Positions 1-6,619 of a stretch of 7,354 nucleotides of DNA are shown here, piece after piece. A program made the translations under genes and the position numbers. The notes beneath the pieces were generated by a model. The model did no database searches, had not been told where the DNA came from, and saw only the letters and a list, made by a program, of their open reading frames with translations. Origin of the DNA: CAYRKT01 sp964425005 (GTDB taxonomy: Bacteria > Synergistota > Synergistia > CAYRKT01); contig CAYRKT010000083.1 of the NCBI GenBank assembly GCA_964425005.1, positions 1-7,354 on the forward strand, in the 5' to 3' direction. Numbering within the stretch: the stretch's first letter is position 1; each line of letters starts with the position of its first letter.

Positions 1-75
1 CGGGGAGACCACCGCGTGCCTGCTGTTGCGGATGAGCTCCCTGAGCCTGTCGGCCTGCCTCCCAAGCCCCTCCAA
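1..75 (-). CDS. flhG: FlhG (MinD/ParA-type ATPase, flagellar number regulator), first 25 codons only
   Basis: Only the N-terminus is present; the gene runs off the left edge. The visible protein reads M-EGLGRQADRLRELIR followed by NSRHAVVSP. This matches the FlhG/YlxH beginning: a short helix with a QA-x-RLRELI pattern, the DQAERLR-type segment thought to stimulate the FlhF GTPase. The first beta strand then leads towards the expected GKGGVGKT P-loop, which lies just outside the window. The start is a TTG at 75..73. The flhF stop (81..79) is in the same frame two codons upstream and no other start codon is near. A GAGAGGGGG Shine-Dalgarno lies 9 bases upstream, inside the last flhF codons. 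FlhG family proteins pair with FlhF to limit flagellar number and position, and may help C-ring assembly. The identification rests on 25 residues plus position directly after flhF. Confidence 0.85.
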   Translation of the reverse strand, partial: MEGLGRQADRLRELIRNSRHAVVSP

Positions 76-78
76 GGA

Positions 79-1278
79 CTAAGGCCCCCTCTCCACCCTC
101 TCCCTGCCGAGCACCAGCGAAGCCAGCCTGACGGGCTCGGCCCTCTCTATATCGTTCGGCACGTTCTGCCCCGTGGTCAAGTAGGATATGGGCCGGCCGA
201 AGTCGAAGCAGACGTTGAGGAGGGTGCCGTAGGTGTTGGTCTCGTCCAGCTTGGTGAAGACGAAGTGGTGGATGGGCACCACCCCGAAGCGGTCCACCAC
301 CTCCAGCACGTCGCGGTACTTGGTGTTGGCCGACACCACCAGCTCCACCACCGGGTCCTCCAGGACCTCCACGTAGGCCTTGAGCTCCGACACCCTGAGG
401 CTGTCCCTCTGGCTCCTCCCCGCCGTGTCCACCAGGATCAGGTCCGAGCCCCTCTGCCGCGATACGGCCTCGACCATGTCCCTGGGGGTGAAGACCACCT
501 CTATGGGTATCCCTATGATGCGGGCGTAGGTTCGAAGCTGCTCCACCGCCGCCACCCGGTAGGTGTCGGTGGTGATCAGGGAGACCCTCTTCCCCTCGTA
601 GAGGGTGTTTATGGCGGCCAGCTTGGCTATGGTGGTGGTCTTGCCCACCCCCGTGGGGCCCACGAAGACCACCACCCGACCTGGCCCAGGGGGAAAGCCC
701 GGGAAGGGCCTGAAAAGCCCCTGGACGAAGCCGAAGAGCTCCTCCTCCACAGCCCCGGCGGGGCCCTCGCAGGCCCTGGGCCTGGAGGAGGCGAAGTCCT
801 TGAGCACCTCCTCCGCCACCGAGGGGGCCACGTCGTTGGAGAGCAGCTTCCTGTAGAGGGGCCTAAGCGACGCGGGAAGGAGTGGGACCTCCCCCTCCCC
901 GCTGAGCCTCTCCAGGACCGACCTCAAGGCCTCCCGAAGCTCCCTCACCTCCTCCTCCAGCCTCGAGGCGGAACTCGCGGGCTTGGCCCCTCCCCCCCCG
1001 GGCCCGCCCTCTTTGGCCGCCTCGTAGGCCTTCCTCATCAGGAGCTTCTGGAACTCGAGGGTCCTCGAGACCTCCTCCGCCGCCCTGGGGGCCTCGTCCT
1101 CCTCGTAGAGGCCGGCCACCACCTCCAGCACCTGCCTGGAGAAGAGGCCCAGAAAACCCCCCTTCCTCACCCAGCGGGTCGAGAGGATCACCGCGTCCTG
1201 CCCCAGGCGGCGCCTGGCTATCTCTATGGCCTCCCGCTCGGAGGAGGCCTCGAACTGTATCCTCCTAGAGAGCCTCAA
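79..1278 (-). CDS. flhF: FlhF, SRP-type GTPase for flagellar placement
   Basis: This 399-residue protein is of normal family length. It is related to Ffh and FtsY and recruits early flagellar components to the assembly site at the membrane. Seen in the sequence: an N-terminal B region (about 1-130) opening with AIEIARRRLGQDAVILSTR, a Gly/Pro-rich break near 91-100, a charged helical stretch at 105-128, an N domain at about 135-195, then the G domain. G-domain motifs are the P-loop GPTGVGKT at 207-214, DTYR at 238-241, DTAGR at 284-288, TKLDE at 342-346 and TTGQNVPNDIE near 368-378; all are intact. The start is a TTG one base after the flhA stop. The frame has a TAA just upstream, no other early start exists, and GGGGGTGG sits 9 bases before it. 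Translation is probably coupled to flhA. The gene is followed directly by flhG. Confidence 0.97.
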   Translation of the reverse strand: MRLSRRIQFEASSEREAIEIARRRLGQDAVILSTRWVRKGGFLGLFSRQVLEVVAGLYEEDEAPRAAEEVSRTLEFQKLLMRKAYEAAKEGGPGGGGAKPASSASRLEEEVRELREALRSVLERLSGEGEVPLLPASLRPLYRKLLSNDVAPSVAEEVLKDFASSRPRACEGPAGAVEEELFGFVQGLFRPFPGFPPGPGRVVVFVGPTGVGKTTTIAKLAAINTLYEGKRVSLITTDTYRVAAVEQLRTYARIIGIPIEVVFTPRDMVEAVSRQRGSDLILVDTAGRSQRDSLRVSELKAYVEVLEDPVVELVVSANTKYRDVLEVVDRFGVVPIHHFVFTKLDETNTYGTLLNVCFDFGRPISYLTTGQNVPNDIERAEPVRLASLVLGRERVERGP

Positions 1279-1279
1279 G

Positions 1280-3346
1280 CTAGCTTACCACCCCCAGCAC
1301 CTTTACCTCCGTCCCGGGCAGGACCTCCGAGTAGGAGAGGACGGGAAGCCCGGGAAGGTAGGGCTCCAGGGCCCTCCTCACGAAGAGTCTAACACCCGGA
1401 TGGACCAGAAGCAACGGCACCCTCCCCTGGGCCGTGGCCGCCTCGGAGGCCCTGGACACCCTGGTGACCAGGTCCTGCACCTCCCTGGGGGAGACGTCGA
1501 AGACCAAAGCCCCGGACTGGTCCTGCCTCACCTTCTCCTGCAGGGACCTCTCCACCTCGGGGGACAGGGTGAGGGCGTAGAGCACCCCGTCCTCCGAGGT
1601 GAACCTCCTGGTGATGTGCCTGGAGAGGGCCTCCCTCACCTTCTCGGTCAGGAGGTCCACGTTCCTGACGGCCCTGCCCCAGTCGGAGAGGACCTCGAAA
1701 ACGGTGGTGAGATCCCTTATGGGAACCCCCTCCTTCACCAGGTTCTGCAGGACCTTCTGCACCTCCGACAGCGACAGGACCCCCATCAGGTCCGAGACCA
1801 GGGCGGGGGAGCTCTCCTTGACCGCGTCCACGAGCCTCTGGACCTCCTGGCGCGAGAGGAGCTCGTGGCCGTGCCGCTTTATCACCTCCGATAGGTGGGT
1901 GGCCAGCACGGAGGGAGCGTCCACCACCGTGTAGCCCGAGGACTCGGCGCGGTCTCGAAGCTCTGGGGGTATCCAGATGGCGGGTATCCCGAAGGCCGGG
2001 TCCCTGGTGGGGATCCCCACCAGCTCCTCCTCGGCGGTGCCGGGGTTTATGGCCAGGTAGTGCTCCACCATGAGCTCCCCCCTCCCCACCTCGGCCCCCC
2101 TCACCTTTATGACGTACTCGGAGGGGCGAAGCTGTATGTTGTCCCTTATCCTGATGGGGGGGACCACCAGCCCCAGCTCCAGGGCCATCTGCTTCCTTAT
2201 CATCCCTATCCTCTCGAGCATGTCCCCCCCCTGGGACGGGTCCACCAGGGGGATCAAACCGTAGCCTATCTCCACCTCCATGGGGTCCACCTGCAGCAGG
2301 GGCATCACGTCCTCCGGCTTGTGCTCCTTGGGCCTGGGCTTCTCCTCCGGGGGCCTGGCCTCCCTCGCGGCCAGCTCCTTCCCCTCCCTCTGGACCCGGT
2401 AGGCCAAAAACCCCATCAGGGCCGCCAGGAGCAGGAAGGAAAGGGAGGGAAAACCAGGCACCATCGAGAAGCCCAGGAGCAGGAAGGAGGCGAGGTAGAG
2501 GGGCCTGGGGTAGCTGGTGAGCTGGGAGGCCACGTCCGCCCCCAGGTCGTGCTCCCCCGCCGCCCGCGTCACTATTATGCCCGCCGAGGTGGAGAGCAGA
2601 AGCGCCGGTATCTGGGAGGAGAGCCCATCCCCCACGGTGAGGATGGCGTAGGTGGAAAGGGCCTGGGAGAGGGAGAGGCCCCTCTGGAAGACCCCTATGG
2701 CCAGCCCTCCCAGGATGTTCACCGCCGTTATTATGAGGCCCGCCACCGCGTCCCCCTTGACGAACTTGGAGGCGCCGTCCATGGCCCCGTAGAAGTCGGC
2801 CTCCCGCTGGACCTCGGCCCTGCGCCTCCGGGCCTCCGCCTCGTCTATCAGCCCAGCGTTGAGGTCCGCGTCTATGGCCATCTGCTTGCCCGGCATGGCG
2901 TCCAGGGTGAAGCGGGCCGCCACCTCCGCCACCCTCTCGGCCCCCCTGGTGATGACCACGAACTGGATGATCACCAGTATGAGGAAGATTATGGCCCCCA
3001 CCACGTAGTTGCCCCCCACCACGTACTGCCCGAAGGCCGATATCACCCTGCCGGCGTAGCCCTGCAGGAGTATGAGCCTGGTGGTGGAGACGTTGAGCCC
3101 CAGCCTGAAGAGGGTGGCGAAGAGCAGAAGGGTGGGAAACGAGGATATCTCGAGGGCCCTCCTGACGTAGAAGGTCACCAGGAGCACCGTGGCCGAGAAG
3201 GCGATGTTGGCGGCCAGCAGCAGGTCCACCAGGAAGGTGGGCAGCGGGATGACCATCATCACCACCACCAGCACCAAGAGGAGGGCGAACATCACGTCGG
3301 CGTACCTGAGCCTTCCCGCCACAGGGGTGGAAGCCCTGGCGGCCAA
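1280..3346 (-). CDS. flhA: FlhA, flagellar type III export protein
   Basis: FlhA is the large inner-membrane component of the flagellar export apparatus. It couples the proton motive force to export and docks chaperone-substrate complexes. From the TTG chosen here it is 688 residues, normal for the family. The N-terminal third is membrane-embedded, with hydrophobic segments from about residue 17. The FHIPEP signature RGAERVAEVAARFTLDAMPG begins at about 135 and runs on through KQMAIDADLNAG. The Asp in FVKGDA (about 199) appears to be the counterpart of the essential Asp208 of Salmonella FlhA; that alignment is from memory. A charged, Pro-rich linker (about 320-348) leads to the cytoplasmic domain from MPLLQVDPMEVEIGYGL onward. 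Start: an ATG at 3364 extends the frame by six codons, but GGGAGGTGA lies after that ATG and 7 bases before TTG 3346..3344, and nothing resembling a Shine-Dalgarno precedes the ATG. The longer form (to 3364) remains possible. Confidence 0.96.
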   Translation of the reverse strand: MAARASTPVAGRLRYADVMFALLLVLVVVMMVIPLPTFLVDLLLAANIAFSATVLLVTFYVRRALEISSFPTLLLFATLFRLGLNVSTTRLILLQGYAGRVISAFGQYVVGGNYVVGAIIFLILVIIQFVVITRGAERVAEVAARFTLDAMPGKQMAIDADLNAGLIDEAEARRRRAEVQREADFYGAMDGASKFVKGDAVAGLIITAVNILGGLAIGVFQRGLSLSQALSTYAILTVGDGLSSQIPALLLSTSAGIIVTRAAGEHDLGADVASQLTSYPRPLYLASFLLLGFSMVPGFPSLSFLLLAALMGFLAYRVQREGKELAAREARPPEEKPRPKEHKPEDVMPLLQVDPMEVEIGYGLIPLVDPSQGGDMLERIGMIRKQMALELGLVVPPIRIRDNIQLRPSEYVIKVRGAEVGRGELMVEHYLAINPGTAEEELVGIPTRDPAFGIPAIWIPPELRDRAESSGYTVVDAPSVLATHLSEVIKRHGHELLSRQEVQRLVDAVKESSPALVSDLMGVLSLSEVQKVLQNLVKEGVPIRDLTTVFEVLSDWGRAVRNVDLLTEKVREALSRHITRRFTSEDGVLYALTLSPEVERSLQEKVRQDQSGALVFDVSPREVQDLVTRVSRASEAATAQGRVPLLLVHPGVRLFVRRALEPYLPGLPVLSYSEVLPGTEVKVLGVVS

Positions 3347-3353
3347 GGGGACA

Positions 3354-3362
3354 TCACCTCCC
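3354..3362 (-). promoter_or_regulatory. Ribosome binding site that decides the flhA start
   Basis: GGGAGGTGA, a near-perfect Shine-Dalgarno, lies 7 bases before TTG 3346..3344. It overlaps the upstream ATG (3364..3362), which itself is preceded by CTTCTCGAGC and has no Shine-Dalgarno. This favours TTG as the real start of flhA. Confidence 0.85.
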
Positions 3363-3378
3363 ATCGCTCGAGAAGAAA

Positions 3379-3384
3379 ATTATA
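3379..3384 (-). promoter_or_regulatory. Candidate -10 element (TATAAT) upstream of flhA
   Basis: A perfect TATAAT spans the last two codons and stop of flhB and sits about 32 bases before the proposed flhA start. At the ideal 17-base spacing the -35 position (3407..3402) reads TTCGGG, a poor match to TTGACA, and there is no TG extension. If used, transcription would start near 3372 and give a short leader holding the flhA Shine-Dalgarno. It stands out because the surrounding sequence is GC-rich, but one six-base match with no good -35 is weak evidence. Confidence 0.3.
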
Positions 3385-4465
3385 GAACAGACCTGCCCCT
3401 TCCCGAATAGACGAAGGCCAAGACCTCGGCCACAGCCCGGTAGAGCTCGGGGGGTATCTCCTCCCCCACCTCCGCCGAGGCGTAGAGGGCCCTGGCCAGG
3501 GGTACGTCCTGGACTATCGGCACCCCCGACTCCTCGGCGATCTCCCTGATGCGCTGGGCCAGGAAGCCCATCCCCTTGGCCACCACCACCGGCGCGGGGG
3601 CCACCTTCGGGTCGTAGCGGAGGGCCACCGCTATGGAGGTGGGGTTGGTGATCACCACGTCCGAGCGGGGGACCTGGGCCATCATCCTGCTCCTGGCGAG
3701 CTCCCTCTGCCTCTGCCTTATGCGGCGCTTTACCAGGGGGTCCCCCTCTATCTGCTTGAACTCCTCCTTCAGCTCCTGCTTGCTCATCCGAAGCGACCTC
3801 TCGAACTCCCACCTCTGGTAGAGGTAGTCGGCGAACCCCAGGAGCAGGAAGACCAGCGCCAGCTGGACCAGGACCCTAAAGGACGAAGAGCCCACCAGGG
3901 AGAGGCCGGCGCTCAACCCCATCCTCAGGGTGGAGGAGAGGGCGGGAAGGTCCGCCCTCAGGTTCAGGTAGAGGACCAGGAGCAACAGGGAGGCCTTGAG
4001 CACGCCCTTTATCAGCTCCACCAGGGACCTGAGGGAGAAGATCCTCCTCAGGCCCGAAACGGGATCGAGCCTGGACAGATCTGGGGAGAGGGGCTTAAAC
4101 GTCAGGTGAAGGCCCACCTGGAGGACCAGGACCGAGGCGGAGAAGAAAGCCCCCAGGAGCATCAGCGGCAGGGAGCTTCGAAGGAAAGCCCAGGCGGAGG
4201 AGAGCAGGGCGTGGGCCAGGTCCAGCTCGAGGGCCCTCTGCCCCTTTCCCATCGCCGCGAGGGCGAAGCGGAAGAGGGAGGAGAGGGACTCCAGCACCAG
4301 GGGGAGGAGCAGGTAGCCCCCCAGCACCACCGAGGCCGAGGCCACCGCGGCGGTCAGATCCATGGACCTCGCCACCTTGCCCTCCTCCCGGGCCTTTCTT
4401 CTCTTGCGCGGCGTGGCCGGTTCGCTCCTCTCCTCGGCGAAGAGCTGAAGGGAGAAGGGCCTCAA
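3380..4465 (-). CDS. flhB: FlhB, flagellar export specificity switch (NPTS variant)
   Basis: FlhB sits beside the FliPQR gate and switches export from rod/hook to filament substrates after self-cleavage in its cytoplasmic domain. From the start chosen here it is 361 residues, typical of the family. The N-terminus MRPFSLQLFAEERSEPATPRKRRKAREEGK is a classic FlhB opening. Four hydrophobic segments follow (about 38-65, 95-120, 153-170, 195-215). The cytoplasmic domain has MSKQELKEEFKQIEGDPLVK, then VVITNPTSIAVALRYD and a complete C-terminal half with VAKGMGFLAQRIREIAEE. The cleavage motif, normally NPTH, is NPTS (residues 274-277; Ser codon TCC at 3637..3635). Asn and Pro, the cleavage-site pair, are kept. 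Start: the frame extends six codons up to TTG 4483, but GGGGGGTGA falls between that codon and TTG 4465..4463, 7 bases before the latter. The Shine-Dalgarno contains the fliR stop, implying coupled translation. Confidence 0.96.
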   Translation of the reverse strand: MRPFSLQLFAEERSEPATPRKRRKAREEGKVARSMDLTAAVASASVVLGGYLLLPLVLESLSSLFRFALAAMGKGQRALELDLAHALLSSAWAFLRSSLPLMLLGAFFSASVLVLQVGLHLTFKPLSPDLSRLDPVSGLRRIFSLRSLVELIKGVLKASLLLLVLYLNLRADLPALSSTLRMGLSAGLSLVGSSSFRVLVQLALVFLLLGFADYLYQRWEFERSLRMSKQELKEEFKQIEGDPLVKRRIRQRQRELARSRMMAQVPRSDVVITNPTSIAVALRYDPKVAPAPVVVAKGMGFLAQRIREIAEESGVPIVQDVPLARALYASAEVGEEIPPELYRAVAEVLAFVYSGRGRSVL

Positions 4466-4472
4466 GGGCCGC

Positions 4473-4481
4473 TCACCCCCC
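4473..4481 (-). promoter_or_regulatory. Ribosome binding site that decides the flhB start, fused to the fliR stop
   Basis: GGGGGGTGA ends with the fliR TGA stop and lies 7 bases before TTG 4465..4463. The longer flhB frame from TTG 4483 would put this site inside the gene. The layout copies that at flhA, including the same 7-base spacing. Confidence 0.8.
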
Positions 4482-5249
4482 AAGGAGGGACAGGAAGAGC
4501 TCGAAGTGGCGAAGGAGCTGGGAGTAGAAGAAGCTCGAGACCGCCGAGGAGGTCAGAAGCAAAACCCAAAGCCCCAGGGATATCTTCAGGGCGAAGCCCA
4601 GGGCGAAGACGTTGAGCTGGGGAACCGTCCTGGAGACGAACCCAAGCCCCAGGTCCGCGAGCAAGAGGCTTCCCACCACGGGAAGGGAGAGCCGAAGGGA
4701 GAGCTCGAAGAGGCGCCCGAAGAGGGAGACCCCCTCGGCCAGCCCCTCCGCGGGGAGGCGAAGGGAGTGGGGAGGGATCAGGTCGAAGCTCCTCTTCAGG
4801 GCGAAGACCGTCATGAGGTGACCGTCGAAGAGCAGGAAGAACCACAGCGCCAGCAGGAACTTGAGCTGGGAGGTCACCACCACCTGCTGCTGGGAGTAGG
4901 GGTCGAGGACGTTCATGATCCCGAGCCCCATCTGAAGGCCGTATATGGAGGCCCCTATCTGGAAGACGAAGAAGAGGAAACCGCTCGAGAGCCCCAGGAA
5001 TACCCCCAGAAGCACCTCCTTCGCCCCAAGGAGGGCCAGGGAGTGAACGTCGGCGGGGGGGTCAGGGGGCCCGCCCCACACCACCGGCAGCAGGGCGAAG
5101 CCGAAGAGGAGCGACAGCAGGAGCCTGAGCGTCCAGGGAAGCGGAGCGCCGGAGAAGAGGGGGGCGGTGGCAGAAAGACCCGCGAACCTCATCGATACCA
5201 AGACCAGCTTGAGGTAGAAGCCCCCTAAGGCCCTGGCGAGCTCGTCCAA
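4473..5249 (-). CDS. fliR: FliR, flagellar export gate protein
   Basis: At 258 residues this matches FliR, an integral membrane protein that joins FliP and FliQ in the helical export gate inside the MS ring. It is rich in hydrophobic segments, including LLLSLLFGFALLPVVW near 43-58, EVLLGVFLGLSSGFLFFVFQ near 77-96, FLLALWFFLLFDGHLMTVFA near 130-149 and ISLGLWVLLLTSSAVSSFFY near 223-242. Family-like stretches are MRFAGLSATAPLFSGAPLPW near 20, the GLQMGLGIMNVLDPYSQQQ region near 103-121, and VPQLNVFALGFALKI near 209-223. The TTG start (5249..5247) lies 6 bases after the fliQ stop. The fliQ TGA is in the same frame and forms the end of the Shine-Dalgarno AGGTGA. No other early start codon is available before Met20. 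Confidence 0.96.
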   Translation of the reverse strand: MDELARALGGFYLKLVLVSMRFAGLSATAPLFSGAPLPWTLRLLLSLLFGFALLPVVWGGPPDPPADVHSLALLGAKEVLLGVFLGLSSGFLFFVFQIGASIYGLQMGLGIMNVLDPYSQQQVVVTSQLKFLLALWFFLLFDGHLMTVFALKRSFDLIPPHSLRLPAEGLAEGVSLFGRLFELSLRLSLPVVGSLLLADLGLGFVSRTVPQLNVFALGFALKISLGLWVLLLTSSAVSSFFYSQLLRHFELFLSLLGG

Positions 5250-5255
5250 ACCCCA

Positions 5256-5528
5256 TCACCTGGGGGCCATCTGGGGCAGGCGCGACAGGAGCTCGACGGT
5301 GTAGCCCTCTATGACCGAGAAGATCCAGGGCCCCAGGAGGACCAGGACGAGGAGGACGACCACTATCTTGGGGATGAAGACCAGCGTCTGCTCCTGGATG
5401 GAGGTGGCCGCCTGGAGCATACCCACCACCACCCCCACCGCCAGGGCCGCCAGAAGGGCCGGCATGGAGGAGAGCAGGGTGGCCCATATGGACCTGCCCA
5501 TCACGTCCAGGGCCATCGTCTCGGTCAA
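5256..5528 (-). CDS. fliQ: FliQ, flagellar export gate protein
   Basis: This 90-residue protein has two membrane hairpin helices (about 15-37 and 53-73). Between them lies LQAATSIQEQTLVFIPKI, the most conserved FliQ stretch, and the second helix holds LLGPWIF. FliQ packs around the FliP-FliR core of the export gate. The start is uncertain by four codons. TTG at 5528..5526 gives MTETMALDVMGR, whose length and alignment fit FliQ openings such as MTPESVMMMG. ATG at 5516..5514 would give MALDVMGR. For the TTG, GAGGT is unusually close (3 bases) but AGGGGGTGG is 9 bases upstream; the ATG has GAGGT 15 bases away, which is too far. TTG is preferred. It follows the fliP stop by 16 bases. Confidence 0.95.
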   Translation of the reverse strand: MTETMALDVMGRSIWATLLSSMPALLAALAVGVVVGMLQAATSIQEQTLVFIPKIVVVLLVLVLLGPWIFSVIEGYTVELLSRLPQMAPR

Positions 5529-5544
5529 GGGACCTCGCCACCCC

Positions 5545-6315
5545 CTAGAGGTTGAAGCTCTGGACCAGGCCGCGAACCAGCAGGTTCCAGCCGTCCACCA
5601 GCACGAAGAGCATCAGCTTGAAGGGGAGGGATATGATCATGGGGGGAAGCATTATCATCCCCATGGCCATGAGGACGCTGGAGACCACCATGTCCACCAC
5701 GATGAAGGGCATGTATATCAAAACCCCCATCTTGAAGGCGGTCTTGAGCTCGCTGAGCACGAAGGCGGGCATCAGCACCCTCATGGGGACCTCCTCCCGC
5801 GACACCTCCCCCCTGAAACCCGCCATCTCCAGGAAGGACCTGAGCTCCTCGTCCCCCGTCTGGCGGAGCATGAAGGTCCTTATGGGGACCAGAGCCCTCC
5901 CCCAGGCCTCCTGGGCGGGGATCTCCCCCCTCAGGAAGGGCTGAAGGGCCTCGGAGTTGACCCGATCCACCACGGGGGACATGGTGAAAAGGGTCAGGAA
6001 GAGGGAGAGGGCCACTATCAGCTGGTTGGGGGGCATCTGCTGAAGCCCCAGGGCGTTCCTCACCACGCTCAGGACCACCACTATCCTGGTGAAGGAGGTC
6101 AAGAGCATCGCTATGGAGGGGGCGAGCGAAAGGACGGTGAGCAGAGCGAGGATCTGAAGGGTCAGGGCCACGTCCCCGGGCTGGGTGGCCCGATCGAAGC
6201 CCAGCGTCACCCTGGGAAGGGGAGGGAGGGGAGGCTGCGGACCCTGCACCTGGGCCAGGGCGAGCCCCTGAGGGAGGAGCAACAGGGCCCAGCACAGCAG
6301 GCTAAGGAGCCTCAA
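5545..6315 (-). CDS. fliP: FliP, flagellar export gate protein
   Basis: FliP is the main subunit of the export gate. This copy is 256 residues, within the usual range. It begins with a likely signal peptide (hydrophobic LLSLLCWALLLLPQGLALA, probable cleavage after Ala21), as is known for FliP of enteric bacteria. Conserved regions follow: TSFTRIVVVLSVVRNALG (73-90), PPNQLIVALSLFLTLFTMSP (95-114), FMLRQT (148-153), EEVPMRVLMPAFVLSELKTAFK (174-195) and the closing LPFKLMLFVLVDGWNLLVRG (230-249). The TTG start (6315..6313) is the only one possible near this end: the frame has a TGA three codons upstream and lacks other starts before the signal peptide ends. GAGGTGAGG lies just upstream inside fliO. 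The gene overlaps the end of fliO by 14 bases in a different frame, implying coupling. Confidence 0.98.
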   Translation of the reverse strand: MRLLSLLCWALLLLPQGLALAQVQGPQPPLPPLPRVTLGFDRATQPGDVALTLQILALLTVLSLAPSIAMLLTSFTRIVVVLSVVRNALGLQQMPPNQLIVALSLFLTLFTMSPVVDRVNSEALQPFLRGEIPAQEAWGRALVPIRTFMLRQTGDEELRSFLEMAGFRGEVSREEVPMRVLMPAFVLSELKTAFKMGVLIYMPFIVVDMVVSSVLMAMGMIMLPPMIISLPFKLMLFVLVDGWNLLVRGLVQSFNL

Positions 6316-6598
6316 GCCCCCTCACCTCGGAGAGGAAGCTAACCCCGGAGGGCCCAGACGAGAGGAGGAAGAAGCTCTTTCCCGCCCTCACCAGCAGGAG
6401 GGAATGCCTCCCCCCCAGGGGCAAGACCTCCAGGACCTCCAGGGAACCGGAAGAGCGCCCTAAGCCAGGGGCAAAGCCCAGAAAACGCCCCAAGAAAGCC
6501 GGGTTAGAACCCACATGCCGCGCGAGAAAAAACAGAAGGGCCCCCACCGCGCCGACGAGAAGCCCCAGCTTCAGGAGGAAACCCCAGATGGGATCCAA
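6302..6598 (-). CDS. fliO: FliO (FliZ-type), export gate assembly factor
   Basis: This small 98-residue protein has one N-terminal membrane segment (about 5-26). A short basic, Gly-rich linker and a compact cytoplasmic domain follow, with SLEVLEVLPLGGRHSLLLVR then AGKSFFLLS (about 52-80) and a hydrophobic end SGVSFLSEV. That beta-rich pattern (a VLE-x-LPLG motif, then LLLV, then FFLLS) is typical of FliO, which helps FliP assemble. FliO is poorly conserved, so the call leans partly on its place between cheY and fliP, where the Bacillus operon also has it. The TTG start (6598..6596) is the only one after the in-frame cheY stop seven codons upstream, with AGGGGTG 7 bases before it. It is among the shorter FliO proteins but looks complete. 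Confidence 0.88.
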   Translation of the reverse strand: MDPIWGFLLKLGLLVGAVGALLFFLARHVGSNPAFLGRFLGFAPGLGRSSGSLEVLEVLPLGGRHSLLLVRAGKSFFLLSSGPSGVSFLSEVRGLEAP

Positions 6599-6619
6599 CG
6601 GGGCACACCCCTGGCCCTC

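Noticed and set aside
16..1392. 458-codon open frame on the plus strand
   Set aside because: It lies antisense to flhF. The product is a low-complexity Gly/Pro/His/Leu-rich string with no family motif, while the opposite strand has an intact GTPase. High GC explains its length.
3365..3379. T-rich stretch after flhB as a terminator
   Set aside because: The TTTTCTTCTC run is not preceded by a GC-rich inverted repeat, and flhA follows at once.
1895..3385. 496-codon open frame on the plus strand
   Set aside because: It is antisense to flhA, rich in His, Gly and Gln runs that mirror hydrophobic codons of FlhA, with no recognisable domain.
3354..3812. 152-codon minus-strand frame overlapping flhB
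   Set aside because: It is an out-of-frame reading of flhB, Gly/Pro/Arg-rich, with no Shine-Dalgarno or family match.
4506..5228. 240-codon open frame on the plus strand
   Set aside because: It is antisense to fliR and highly charged and unstructured in composition, the usual complement of a hydrophobic gene.
5525..6295. 256-codon minus-strand frame overlapping fliP
   Set aside because: It is a shifted reading of fliP with low-complexity Gly/Pro/Arg composition. The fliP frame has all family motifs.
5311..6342. 343-codon open frame on the plus strand
   Set aside because: It is antisense to fliP and fliQ, His/Gly/Glu-rich and repetitive-looking only because it reads the complement of membrane-protein codons.
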